64,000 nt of DNA, from NCBI RefSeq assembly GCF_905171775.1, contig NC_053491.1, positions 140,769,983 through 140,833,982 on the forward strand, written 5' to 3'. Position numbers and translations under genes: made by a program. Positions within the stretch are counted from its first letter, which is position 1. Each line of letters opens with the position of its first letter. Of the stretch, positions 23,909 through 34,826 are shown piece after piece. Under the pieces are notes generated by a model that made no database searches, had not been told where the DNA came from, and worked only from the letters and a program-made list of their open reading frames with translations. This DNA is from Rana temporaria (lineage: Eukaryota; Chordata; Amphibia; Anura; Ranidae).

Positions 23909-24677
23909 CAGTGATACCTCGGTTCACGAACTTAATTTGTGAACTGACTCTGGTCGCGAACCGAATTGGTCGCGAACCGAGGCACATTTTCCCATAGGGT
24001 TCAATGTAAATCCGGTTAATCCGTGCTGACCTTTTTTGGGGGGTTTTTGAAGCACAAAAATATGAAACAAATTACAATACACATTAGTACAGTATAGTAA
24101 TGTATATTTTCTTCACAACCTTGCTGTCACCTTTACTACTGCTCTGCACTTTCTTTTTGCCACCATGCTTGCGCTGCACAATCTTGTCACCTGCATTTCC
24201 ACTTTGCACATTGTCACTTGCATTTCCACTTTGCACATTGTCACTTGCATTTCCACTTTGCACATTATCACCTGCATTGCTGTTCTTGTCACCTTCATTG
24301 CTGCTCCGCACTTTCTGCTTTCCACTATGCTTCTTGGGAGCCATATTGGGTGTCCAGTGAACTGTACAATACAGCAAGGACAGTACTGTAGTACAGTACA
24401 GTACTGTATGTGCTAAAAAGCACACCAAAAATCCAAAAATCACTTAAAATGTTTGCAGAGTACTCACAGTACTTCTTTCTGTGTGTCTTCTTCTCTCCAC
24501 GGTCTTCCTACAGGAAGTCACGACCATGTGACAGCCTGGAAATAGCATTAAAATGGCCGCGGCTCCTGTTCGTGAACCGAGGCGGAGTTCGTGAACCGGA
24601 GCATATTTTTATGAACTTTTCTGTTCGTGAACCGAGTTGTTCGTGAACAGAAGCGTTCGTGAACCGAGGTATCACTG
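23909..24677 (-). mobile_element. pogo/Tigger-type deletion derivative
   Basis: Tips CAGTGATACCTCGGTTCACG and CGTGAACCGAGGTATCACTG, flanked by TA (23907-23908, 24678-24679). The subterminal GTTCGTGAACCG motif is repeated several times. It carries only a short lysine-rich coding remnant. Confidence 0.85.
24084..24344 (-). pseudogene. N-terminal remnant of a pogo-type protein with 27-bp repeats
   Basis: From the ATG at 24344 the minus strand reads MAPKKHSGKQKVRSSNEGD and stays open for about 86 codons. A 27-bp tandem repeat (24185-24280, about 3.5 copies, nine residues each of the type GNASDNVQS) lies within. A start with MAPK and basic residues fits pogo-family transposase N-termini, but no HTH or DDE domain remains, so the call rests mainly on the host element. 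Confidence 0.4.
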
Positions 24678-24692
24678 TATATATATATATAT

Positions 24693-25462
24693 TAGGGCTG
24701 TTACTGATCCAAATTTTTGTGTTCGATTAATCGATTTTTTTTTCATCGATTAATCGACTAATTTCGATTAATTATAACGCACATACAGATCCAACTACTT
24801 TTAGCTGATCTGCTTGCAGGCTGATTCCCAGTGCAGCTACCAACCACTGGAAAAATGGATAGCAGGATACAAAAAACACACAAAGGCAGCGCTCAATGGG
24901 AATAGCATTAAAACTTTTATAGTCTTCAAGTAGGTAACAAAATAAATATTGCACTGGAGATAAAATCGATGTAGCTACATAAACTGTAAAAATGGTGCGA
25001 GTAATATCAAACGGTAGCAAAAGCAGTCATAAAAACATGCAGCCAAGTATGATACTGGTATAAAAATGTGTACAACGATACCACTGCTGAATCCAGATGA
25101 GGAGAGGTTAACATCAGTCCGTCGGCATGTAGATGTCCCGTGAAGGGAACTATCACAACTCCCAGTGGATAATGTTGTAGAATCTCAGGATGATAGAGGG
25201 AAGTGATAGAGGGAAGTGTAGCAGCCCTTGCGTGTGGCAGATAGTAAGGTCCCGCCGACATGCAGATATAAAGGCACAGCAAAGGAGCCCTTCAGATGGA
25301 CACGGCAAGCCCCGCCGGTGTCCGTGACGTCACCGAATCTCCAACGGAACTCCCTGAAGGCCCGGAAGCCGGCGGAGAGGTGAGTACCAATCAAAATAAT
25401 TTTGATCCATCAAAAAAATTAAAGATTAATCGATGAATTAATAGTTAATTTCCACAGCCCTA
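24693..25462. mobile_element. hAT-like element with TAGGGCTGT ends, interrupted
   Basis: Tips TAGGGCTGTTACTGATCC and CCACAGCCCTA, flanked by ATATATAT on both sides. Because the site is an AT microsatellite the 8-bp duplication is weak evidence. The interior from about 24775 to 25385 is a different repeat. Confidence 0.65.
24775..25385. mobile_element. Penelope-like or related retroelement terminal fragment (tentative)
   Basis: Non-coding block with CAGCGCTCAATGGG, GGTAAGGTCCCGCCG-like and TCCGTGACGTCACCG segments, resembling the terminal repeats of Penelope-like elements common in frogs. No RT motif is present, so the classification is a judgement from sequence style. Confidence 0.3.
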
Positions 25463-26169
25463 ATATATATATACATCCATATTTTAAATTACTATTTTTT
25501 AATTCAATTGAAACATACACATTTATATGGATATTATTATATGTATCAGAAAGTTAAATGATGAAATAATGTATATGTAAATTCCTAAATTTATATATTT
25601 TAGATATCTACCATATATTTTTACTCACCTGAGAATGAATGTTGTTCATGAAACTTGTAGAGGACAGTTATACTTCATGTGAAGACTTATGTAAAATATG
25701 TAATGTGTAAATACTATGTTCTAATGGTAAAAAAAATATGTAAGATATACTGTATGTACGAAAAGCAATGTTACCAGCCTCATAAAAATATTTCTACATT
25801 TAATAGGTGTTTTAAGCAAGTTAAGTTGTAAAGGCTGAAGGTTTTTTACCCCCTCAACCCCCCCTTACACTTACTTAAGCCCCTCGATCCAGCGTTGTGC
25901 ACGAGACCCAAGGCTCTCTCCCTCCTGATTGGCTGAGATGCAGCAGTAGGAGCCATTGGCTCCAGTCACAAGGATCAATTTATGGTCTTTACCCAGAACA
26001 GCTGCCACCTTCCAGCATCCTCCAGACAAGGTCCAGTGGGTGGGACAGTCCTTCTCCAGACCAGATCCCTTGTGGTGGAATTTTTTCTATTGAAAAGCCT
26101 GTGGCGTGCATAACACAACCCAAAAACTTCACCCGGTGCAGGAAAAAATGTGCACACACATAAAGAGTG
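25463..26169. other. Gene-free AT-rich spacer and MITE edge
   Basis: 25463-25810 is AT-rich. 25815-25985 resembles one end of a TTGTAAAGG MITE (AAGTTGTAAAGGCTGAAGG). Nothing coding. Confidence 0.4.
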
Positions 26170-27205
26170 AAACACAAAAAACTGTGACGGGTGCTGCGTC
26201 AAATGGTCCTCCGAAAAGGACGCAACCCTGATCCCCCGGGGCGTTAGTCTCCTGGCAGGGACTAGAGTAATCTGTGGTCCGTGCAGCCGAAGCCAACACG
26301 GACCCAACTTCCTTGGGGGGTCTGCCGAAACAGAACCCTCCTCGGTGAGGCTCCCCCGAAGGGAGACCCCATGAGAGCAGGCGAACTAAGCCAGAAGGCC
26401 ATGTCCACCTACTCCCAAGACGTTCAGGGCTGGCCCGAGGACCGACACCCTACTAATCACACATAAAGTGCAATAACAAAAAAAAGACGTAACATGACAA
26501 CACGGGGAAAAATAAAAAAGAAAGTGGGGGAGAAGGAAGGTGGGAGAGGTTAGTGGAAAGTGACCATCGTACAATACGATGGCCGGCCCTCCGGCCAGGA
26601 AACAAAAATTCCCCTGGTCCTAGCCAAAAGGCAGGTGTTAAAAAGTGTGTTGTGGAGATCGTGACCAAAGTGCCATACGGTAAGTGCCCCTCGAACACTT
26701 GTGCAATGTATGGCACCCCTGGACTGCCACTCCAGGGGCACTATCTCCACAGGATTTTCAACGGACCCTGACCCCCGCCCGGACCAGCAGCACCCTTCCC
26801 AGCCAGGAAGGTAGGAGTTCAGAGAGATCGGGGAGAGCCCACCTCAGCAGGCTACTCCCACAACCCCCATCCCTCCCACCTAATCACGTTTGGGAAATAC
26901 TAACCGCTTTTCCCGACGAAAAGAGGAGCAAGGGTTCTCTCCCAAACAACTGACTGGGGCAGGCACCACCAAATCCAGGCCAGAGGCCAGGGGCCCAGCC
27001 CTCCAGCTTCGACCTCATGCCTCTCTGTCTAAATCAGAAGGCTTCCACCTCCACGCCAGCAGGTTTAGCGTCCGCCGACTGCCATCCCTTTCCACCTCGC
27101 CGTGTACTGGGCAGGGGTCAAGTCCTAGGGAAAAAAGTGTGGGAACTTCCACCCAAGATCCACTCCCCCCACCTAAAAAAAAAATATATATATATACGCT
27201 CATAT
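26170..27205 (+). repeat. Unclassified retroposon-like block with A-rich 3' tail
   Basis: GC-rich sequence unlike its surroundings, ending CCCCCCACCTAAAAAAAAAA at 27167-27182 before a TA microsatellite. Near 27113-27150 it has GGGGTCAAGTCCTAGGGA, which resembles GGGCTCAAGTCCTGCGGGA seen on the minus strand at 27550-27570. The A tail suggests reverse transcription. No RT domain, no clear target duplication. Confidence 0.35.
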
Positions 27206-27261
27206 GCATAATTACTAAACCGCATGTTTTTTCTAAATCCTGTGATAACTCGCGGCAGACC

Positions 27262-27310
27262 TCCGCAATGTCTCCTGGGAACAATGACAAAAGCTCCCAG
27301 GAGACATTGC
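27262..27310. repeat. Short perfect inverted repeat
   Basis: CGCAATGTCTCCTGGGA (27265-27281) and TCCCAGGAGACATTGCG face each other across about 15 bases. A similar CTCCCAGGA palindrome occurs at 40305-40333 in another MITE. Confidence 0.5.
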
Positions 27311-27588
27311 GGCATCGAGGAAGTGACGGAATACCCGCACACTACCCGATGAATCCATATACAGGAAGCGGCCAGTAACATAAAGGAGGATTACTAAGGT
27401 TCCCTTGCCCCTGACAGTAACTCGAGCTGGGCATCGCCGCTTAGTGAAGGATTGGCTCGGGCGGCTAGGCTGCTCTCAGCTGCTCTAGTCCTGCAAAGGG
27501 AACTGAGTTCCTGCTGTGAAAAAAGTGCAGGAACTCCGTTCCCACGCGTTCCCGCAGGACTTGAGCCCTGGTACTGGGGACGGTCAGC

Positions 27589-27637
27589 AACTGATAAGAA
27601 CAGATACTACACTTGATCTTAGCCAAAAGGCTGAGAA
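27589..27637 (-). pseudogene. U2 snRNA 5'-end fragment
   Basis: The minus strand from 27637 reads TTCTCAGCCTTTTGGCTAAG, then ATCAAGTGTAGTATCTGTTC and TTATCAGTT. This matches U2 snRNA from about nucleotide 6 to 50 with one visible change (CGG to CAG), covering stem-loop I and the branchpoint-recognition region (GTAGTA). Similarity stops abruptly after CAGTT, where GCTGACCGTCCCC follows. The Sm site and 3' stem-loops are absent, so it is not functional U2. Confidence 0.85.
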
Positions 27638-28663
27638 TTCTGCAATCAGATTCTAACAAGGTCCATCCAGGCTGCATTGTTCATGGTGTGCCCTTCAGGC
27701 TCTGGAACCCTCCTATGGAGAGAGAAGCCAGCTCTCCAGGGCTTTAGACTATTTATCACTTTTCCAGCCCCAACTGGACACTTCTCTCCAGGGATTGGCT
27801 GGAGCATGATAAATATTTAGGCTTTTTTTTGCATCTCCCTCCCTAAGCACTGGAAGATTCTTCTAGAGGCAGGGTGAAGCAATCAAACTCCCAGCCTTTG
27901 AAACCCCGAACAGACCAGAACAAATGATTACTGCTCCTTTAATTACAGAAGAACTCAAAAACTAAATGTATCTAGTAACCTATGCTAGGTGCTACAAAAA
28001 CAGTTATTAGTTTCTGCTATACAGACAAAATTACAGCTCACCGCCAGTAGCACTCTGACCTTACCAGAGTTTTGAAGTCTCCACCTGTAAATCAGTTCCC
28101 TCCTTTTGATCCAGATCACCAACACCCTTCCCCTAGAAAAATGCTTATTTTCAACCCGCTTTAAAGGGGCCACAACCCAAATAATGAGGATACATATCTC
28201 CTCTCAGTATACAGTATTTATATATACATTTTTTTTTTATTATTATTTATTTATTTAAATAAAAAATATGAGTCACTGACTGAAAAGCTATCTCTTTGCC
28301 TCTGATGGAATAATGTACCGTATGTACCAATGTAATAAAATCCATCTCCGAATAAACAGATACGATACACCTTCTAAAAATAATCTATTTCTGTGCATGT
28401 ATGTCGAAACCTGTTAAGGGATTACAATTTCAAAAGTGCATGAGTACTTTGTTTACTGTGTATATATAGACCAATATATATTAAAATCAGTCATCACTTT
28501 TGAGAAGTATGTAAGATGATTAGGAAAGTCCCCAATCTCATAAAGCTATGATTCACTAGGCAGTCTGGGAAAACTCATCTCTTCCGGGACGCCTACCCCG
28601 CCTCCACCTTACAACTCTACTTTTACTTTCTCTGTCAGCTCAGTGGGACTAATCAAAGGGTAC
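27638..28663. other. Gene-free spacer
   Basis: 27720-27820 has a short inverted similarity (GAGAGAAGCCAGCTCTCC against GACACTTCTCTCCAGGG). The rest is AT-rich with no recognised gene or repeat. Confidence 0.4.
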
Positions 28664-28763
28664 TTAAAGGGGTTGTAAAGGTTTGTTTTTTATTTTCTAA
28701 ATAGGTTACTTTAAGCTAGTGCATTGTTGGTTCACTTACCTTTTCCTTCGATTTTCCTTCTAA

Positions 28764-29199
28764 AGCCTCGTACACACGGTCGGACATCCGACAAACTTTC
28801 CCTTGGATTTTTGTCCGAAGTGAGTTGTCCGGTCACACCCATAGCATACACACGCTCGGACATTTCTGCAAACTTTTCTAATACTTTCCCAACATCACGT
28901 GGTTTTTCTGCTCTTTTCTGCTCTTTACCGCCACCCTTTGGTTATCTTCTGCTATTGTTGGTTGATTTTCACATTGGTTCTGAGCATGCGTATTTGCACT
29001 TTGTACAAAAGTCCGATGGCTTGCTGTACACACGGTTGGACTAGGCACCATCAGACTTTTGTTGTGGAAAAGTTTGTCCGTTTGCAGACCAAATTTTTTG
29101 TCCGACGAAACCTGAAAAAGCATACACACGATCGGACAAATTTGAAAACTTGTTGATTTTGAAGTTTGTTGGCCGAAAGTCCGACCGTGTGTATGGGCC
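28764..29199. mobile_element. Harbinger MITE of the GTCGGAC type (nested)
   Basis: Tips AGCCTCGTACACACGGTCG and CGACCGTGTGTATGGGCC-like. It contains CACACCCATAGCATACACAC at 28836-28855, the undisturbed version of the site hit by the composite element at 58251. It also has TTGGTTCTGAGCATGCG and TTTTTCTGCTCTTTTCTGC. Relatives at 56401-56797 and 58176. Confidence 0.85.
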
Positions 29200-29363
29200 T
29201 TTAATGTTTTTTTTCTTTGTTTGTCTGAATTTCTCACTTCCTGTTCCTCTGTAAGGTGTTCAGTAAGCTGTTCTAAATGACTTTCCACCGCTCGGATGAT
29301 GGTGGAAAGCTTACTGAGGAGAAACCGGAAGTGAGAAATTCAAACAAAGAAAATAAACAGTTA

Positions 29364-29843
29364 GGCCCCATACACACGAGAGGATTTATCCGTGGATACG
29401 GTCCACCGGACCATTTCCGCGGATAAATCCTCTCAAGGATTTTGATCTGATGGAGTGTACTCACCATCGGATCGAAATCCGCGCCGAAATCCCATCGCGA
29501 TGACGTGTCGCGCCGTCGCCGCGATGATGATGCGGCGACGTGCGCGACGCTGTCATATAAGGAATTCCACGCATGCGTCGAATCATTACGACGCATGCGG
29601 GGGATTGATTCGGACGGGTTGATCCGGTGAGTCTGTACAGACCAGCGGATCAATCCGTTGGGATGGATTCAAGCGGATAGATTTGAAAGCATGTCTTCAA
29701 ATTTGTATCCGCTGGAAATCCATCCCAGGGGATAAAAAATCGCGGAAACAGATCCGCTGGATCATACACACCAGGGGATCTATCCGCTGGAGCCGGTCCG
29801 CGGATCAATTCCAGCGGATGTATCCTCTCGTGTGTATGGGGCC
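29364..29843. mobile_element. Multi-hairpin Harbinger MITE (5), nested
   Basis: Tips GGCCCCATACACACGAGAGG and CCTCTCGTGTGTATGGGGCC, with TTA on both sides (29361-29363, 29844-29846). Hairpin chain with GGATTTATCCG-type stems rather than the ACATGTCCG stems of its relatives. Confidence 0.88.
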
Positions 29844-29891
29844 TTAGAAGGGACATCTAGGGAAAGGTAAGTGAACCAACAATGCACTAGC

Positions 29892-30338
29892 TTAAAGCGG
29901 TTGTAAACCCGCATAAATTTTTTTTTTTTTTACACCTGCAAGGAAAAAGCCATAATGAGCTAGTATGCACCGCATATTAGCTCATTATGGAAATACTTAC
30001 CTCGGAACAAGGTAGGGAACTTACCTGGTCCACCCTGAGCCGAGCCGAGCGTGTCTTCCGGGTATCGCCGCTCCAGCGCTGTGATTGGCTGGAGCGGCGA
30101 TGACGTCACTCCGGCGCATGCGCGCGGGAGATTTCCTTTCCGGCATGGGTCGGCGGGGGGTGGCCCTTTAGCCGAGGATCCCCCCTGCGCATGCGCCGCT
30201 GCAATCAGCAGCGCATTGCGAGGGGAATATCTCCTAAACCGTACAGGTTTAGGAGATATTCTTTATACCTACAGGTAAGCCTTATTATAGGCTTACCTGT
30301 AGGCAAAAGTGAAAAAAGTGGGTTTACAACCACTTTAA
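29892..30338. mobile_element. MITE with TTAAAGCGGTTGTAAACCC ends, nested
   Basis: Tips TTAAAGCGGTTGTAAACCC and GGGTTTACAACCACTTTAA. Interior palindromes AGGAGATAT and TAGGTAAGCC-type. A fragment of the same family lies at 37262-37380. Confidence 0.85.
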
Positions 30339-30385
30339 AGGAACCAATTTAGAAAATAAAAGACGAACCTTTACAACCCCTTTAA

Positions 30386-31181
30386 AACAGAGGTTTAGAT
30401 CTTGTCTCTGTATTCATTTCTGAAATACAGTTTGCTAAATCCAAAGACAAATTGTCTCACACGCAATAAACTTTAGAAAGCTGAACCTGTCAAATATGAT
30501 GACACTTGTCACCTGTGCAGCACAGACTTCATGACAACGGATCTGCTCAACTACTATTGTGGACAATCCTATGCAGGTTTGACAGGTATTTCCAAATTTT
30601 AGCAGGTTTCTGTTGGCAAGATAACACAATTATCCAGGTTTACAAAAACCACCATCTATACAGCAAAGCAAGGTAAAAGAGAAAAAGAAAAATAGTTAAA
30701 GTACTTTGCCAAAGATGAGCGTGTTGGGCACCCTCACAGAGATATAGCTAACATACATTATGGGGCATTCTGTCTGGGACCACATGGGATTTTGTGCCAC
30801 AGATGGGTCATACTCAGCACAATCTGCCCTCTTCCAGGGACTGCTAAGAAAAAATAACACTTTACCAGAGATACTGAGCACAGAGAACTCTGGCAGAGAC
30901 ATCCTGAGGGCAGTCTGTTTGGGAGAAGACTCTGCCAAGGACATTATAAGCACAAGAGGTACTCTGCCAGGAAAATTTTGAGCAATTGAATTGGTTGTAA
31001 AGGTAAAAGTATTTGTTTTGTTTTTTACCATAATGCATTCTCTGCTCTTACAGCAACATTGTTTCCTTCTGGGATAAAGGTTTTACATAAGTAAGTTCTT
31101 GAGTTTAATACCACCTAAAGGCAAATTTTCTCTCTGTTTTGAGGTGGAACACATGATTGTGTATGGTCTATTGTTCCTAGT
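30386..31181. other. Gene-free spacer
   Basis: No repeat structure or gene recognised. The longest frames (30696-31031 minus, 30760-30981 plus) overlap on opposite strands and show no family motifs. Confidence 0.4.
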
Positions 31182-32030
31182 AGGGTTGTCCTGATACGGA
31201 AACTAGTATAGGGACAGACACCGAGCATTTGCGCGAGTACTTGTATTGAAATGGGAAGTCAGCGGGCGGAGTGAGCGGGGGGAGTGAGCGGGCGGAGCGC
31301 CTGGCGGAGTGTCGAGCGAGTCCTCAAGCAGGTAAGCTGGCAGGTGGTTCAGAGTGCAGGGCGCAGCCGCATCATCACTATCGGTCGCAGAAGTGACGCT
31401 CTGTGTTGCCGTCAGTGCTTGAAAATCCTGATGCCCATTTTGGAACACCCTGCACTTGGCCACAGTATGCCAGCAGCGAACATCTTGTTACACTCAGCCT
31501 ATATAATTTGGGCTGGGTGTAACAAGATGACTGCTACTGCTTTAATGCGGCCGAGTGCAAGGAGTACCAGGATGGGCATTGCAGGCAGCCTTCCCTAATG
31601 GCATTTTAGTGCCTGCCCATCAGTACCCATAAATGTCACCTATCAGTGCCCAATGCCCATAAGTGCCATCTTTCAGTGCCAGCCATCTGTCAGTGCCAGC
31701 CAGCCGTCAGTGCCATCTGTCAGTGCCAGCCAGCCATCAGTGCCAGCCAGCCATCAGTGCCAGACATCTATCAGTGCCAGCCAGCCGTCAGTGCCATCTT
31801 TCAGTGCCAGTGCCATCTGTCAGTGCCAGCCAGCCGCCATTGCCAGCCAGCCATCATTGCCAGCTATCAGTGCCATCTACTAGTGTCAGCAAGCCATCAG
31901 TGCCATCTGTCAGTGCCAGCCAGCCATCAGTGCCATCTGTCAGTGCCAGCCAGCCATCAGTGCCATCTGTCAGTGCCTGCCAGCCATCAGTGCCAGCCAT
32001 CTATTAGTACTGCATATCAGTGCCACCTAA
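31182..32030. repeat. hAT-like tip followed by CAGTGCCAGCC minisatellite
   Basis: 31182 begins TAGGGTTGTCCTGATACGG, the usual start of a common hAT-type repeat. The matching right tip was not found. From about 31615 to 32030 a minisatellite of CAGTGCCAGCCAGCCAT and CAGTGCCATCTGT blocks (about 12-30 bp periods) follows. Peptides from it are only repeats. Confidence 0.7.
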
Positions 32031-32320
32031 TCCTATCAGAGGTGGCCGATTGAAATACAGCATTGCCCAGTAAGGGCAAAACTGCTTGTAGTTTGAACAA
32101 ACACTGCAGTTCCCTGCTCCAGAATGGCTGCAATTAAGCCGGGTAACACACAGGAGACATCGGCCTGTTAAAAAATAAAATGGCAGACATTTGCCAATGG
32201 TGGAGAGCGCTGATCGGAGGGTTTTGGTGGCTTGTCAGAACACAATAGCTCAGCAGGGGAGATCACTATACTAACTTCACATTAGGTAGTATAGTGGCTC
32301 TGACTGGAGCTGACAGTTTT

Positions 32321-33019
32321 TTATCCTCAAAAGGGATACGCCGGCGTATCTACTGATACGCCGTCGTATCCCTGTTTCTATCTTTGGAACTGATCCACAG
32401 AATCAGTTTACCATAGATAGGCAGAAGATCCGACATGTGTAATTGAATTACACTGTTGGATCTTAAGGATGCAATTCTAGGCCGGCCGCTAGGTGGCGAG
32501 GCCATTGCGGCCGGCCTAGAATATGCAAATGAACACTTACGGCAATCCACGAACGTTCCGACGGGCCCGTCGCGCTGAATCTACGTCGTTTACGTTGAGT
32601 TACGCTGTGTAAAACTAGGGCTAAGTCCTATTTGCCTAAGCCCTATTAAGTATGGCCGTCGTTCCCGCGGCGAAATTTTAAACTCTACGTCGTTTGCGTA
32701 AGACGTCCGTTAATGGCGCTGGATGCCATTTACGTTAACGTCTAAGCAAATGACGTCGGAGCGACGTCTGTTAGCGCAATGCACGTCGGGTAAGTTACCC
32801 GACGGAGCATGCGCAGTACGTCCGGCGCGGGAGCGCGCCTAATTTAAATGGGACTCGCCCCATTAGATTCGGCACGCCTTACGCCGGACACATTTAAGTT
32901 ACACCGCCGCAAATTTCAAGGTAAGTGCTTTGCGGATCGGGCACTTAGGTAGAAATTTTGAGGCGGTGTAACTTATATCGGAAGATTTAAGTTACGCAGG
33001 ATATTTGTGGATCTGGCCC
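32321..33019 (+). mobile_element. GGGCCAGATTCA MITE, copy 2 (5' worn)
   Basis: Begins TCCTCAAAAGGGATACGCC without a clear tip and ends TTTGTGGATCTGGCCC. Shares the GATCCGACA hairpin, ATATGCAAAT, GAGCATGCGCAGTACG and GAGCGCGCCTAATTTAAAT landmarks. Confidence 0.8.
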
Positions 33020-33348
33020 AGAGTGTGCAAGTGTAAGAATTCACTGTGATTTGAAGCCAAAGGGTAGTCACACCAATTATAGATTTGATTTCGATTTTCT
33101 GTTCGCTCAATTAAACTATTAAAATATATATTTTTGAAAACATTCCTACTTTACAGCATTTTTTCTCACCTGTCTAAAACGTTTGCATTTTACTGTATAA
33201 TCTTCCATTATATACAAAAAAAAAAAAAACATAAATGAGTTATACTAAACTGCCAGCGATTTTTATTTTTTATGGCACAGGTCTTTGAAGGACACTGAAG
33301 GAATGGCCCGGCTGAAGGGCATGTGCCAGTGATGTCACTGGCTGCATG
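33020..33348. other. Gene-free AT-rich spacer
   Basis: AT-rich with an A run at 33218-33230. No feature recognised. Confidence 0.4.
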
Positions 33349-33378
33349 CAGGGCTGTCTTTACCGCAGGGCAAATGGG

Positions 33379-33905
33379 GCCGGATGGCAACCCCCCTTTT
33401 TTTAATTATTATTTTATTTCTTTTTTTTCTTTAATTTTTTTTTTTTATATATTTTTTTTTATTAAAGGGCTCAGAGGTCCCCAGGGCCCCATGTGGCAAA
33501 CACCCTTTTTTATTTTTTTATAAATGTTTATTTTTTTTATTTTTGTTTATATATATTTTTTTTATTATTAAAGGGCCCAGAGGTCCCCAGGGCCCTGGAT
33601 GGCAACCCCCCCTTTTTTTTTATAAATGTTTCTTTTTTATATATATTTTTTTTATTTTTTATTAAAGGGCCCAGAGTTCCCGGATGGCAACCCCCTTTTT
33701 TTTGTAATTTTTATAAAAAAAAAAAATTATAAAGGGCCCAGAGTTCCACAGGGCCCCAGATGGCAACCCCCTTTTTAAAAAAAATATATATATTTTTTTA
33801 TATATATTTTTTATTTCTTATTTTCTTTTTATTAAAGGGCCCAGCGGTCCCCAGGGCCCCGGATGGCTACACCCCTTTTTTTATATATATTTTTCTTTCT
33901 TTCTT
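33379..33905. repeat. VNTR in hAT copy B
   Basis: About six blocks of TTAAAGGGCCCAGAGGTCC, CCAGGGCCCC and GGATGGCAACCCCC, with T-rich spacers. Complement of the array at 8070-8890. Confidence 0.85.
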
Positions 33906-34826
33906 TTTTTGTAAAGGGCCCCCCGCTTCTAAATTCGCGGCAGCCCCCCCTGCTTCTCAATTTCAGGCGGCAGCACCCCCCCCCCGGTTCTCTGCTCCAG
34001 GGGGCCCATGCCTGAAGCTGTGTAAGTGGCCCCATAATTCCTGATGGCGGCCCTGCCGCCCGTTAAGCCCCTGTGCTGCCCACAAATCAGGCTGAAAATC
34101 ATCAGCGGCACGCAGCCAGTGACAGTACTGCTTCCCTTCCCAGTGTTTTAAAATGTACAGCACCCCTGGCTTCCCTTTAGACGTGCACTTCTCCCTTCCT
34201 GCCACTGGGTGCTGCTTGTATATAAAAGTGAATTAGAATGTGATTTTATAACATCCCCAGTTTGCTCTTCCCGAGGCTGACTTCTTCATGTCCTGCTCCT
34301 CAAGGTATGTCACTGTTTGCTAATCTATATTGTAAATAGAAGTTTTCTGAAGAGTGTGCCCAAAGTCTTTATAATATTTGATGATTCACTGCAGGTCTGG
34401 TCAGTGTTTTAAAAAGTTCCTCTATTTTACACATGGCATGGCATGGGGGTCACAGCACAGTCTGTCCATTCTGCTTTTGCACCATGGTACCCCATGCCAT
34501 GCCATGTGTAAAATAGAGGAACTCTTTAAATCACAGACCAGACCTGCAGTCCAGGCTGAGTAAGGCCTCAGAGCACATGGCATTACTGTCTGTATTTAAC
34601 TGCTTGATGTGCTTATTTTGGGCCTGGCTGGTTAACATGTATGTGTTTTGGCGGCCCACATTTGCGCAGGCACAGCAGCCCATTCATTTGAATGGGCCGC
34701 CATGCCTGCGTTTCCTGCAAAGAAAAGCGCATGCCTCATGTAATAGGCTGCGCACACGGCACGCCTATGCCCATCAAACACTGAAATACAGCACTGTCTG
34801 TCCATTCTGCTGTCTGCTGTGACTTA

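Larger units (their letters stand above)
28664..30385. mobile_element. Outer MITE with TTAAAGGGGTTGTAAAGG ends hosting three others
   Basis: Tips TTAAAGGGGTTGTAAAGG (28664) and CCTTTACAACCCCTTTAA (ending 30385). The subterminal arms CACTTACCTTTTCCTTCG and their complement recur on both sides (for example 28733 and 29862). The element is stretched by three separate MITEs at 28764, 29364 and 29892. Confidence 0.85.

Noticed and set aside
24775..25385. Host promoter suggested by a TGACGTCA CRE-like site
   Set aside because: The site lies within a repeat-like block inside a hAT element and no exon follows.
27589..27637. Functional U2 snRNA gene
   Set aside because: Only the first ~45-50 nucleotides are present; the Sm site and 3' stem-loops are missing and no PSE-type promoter was seen.
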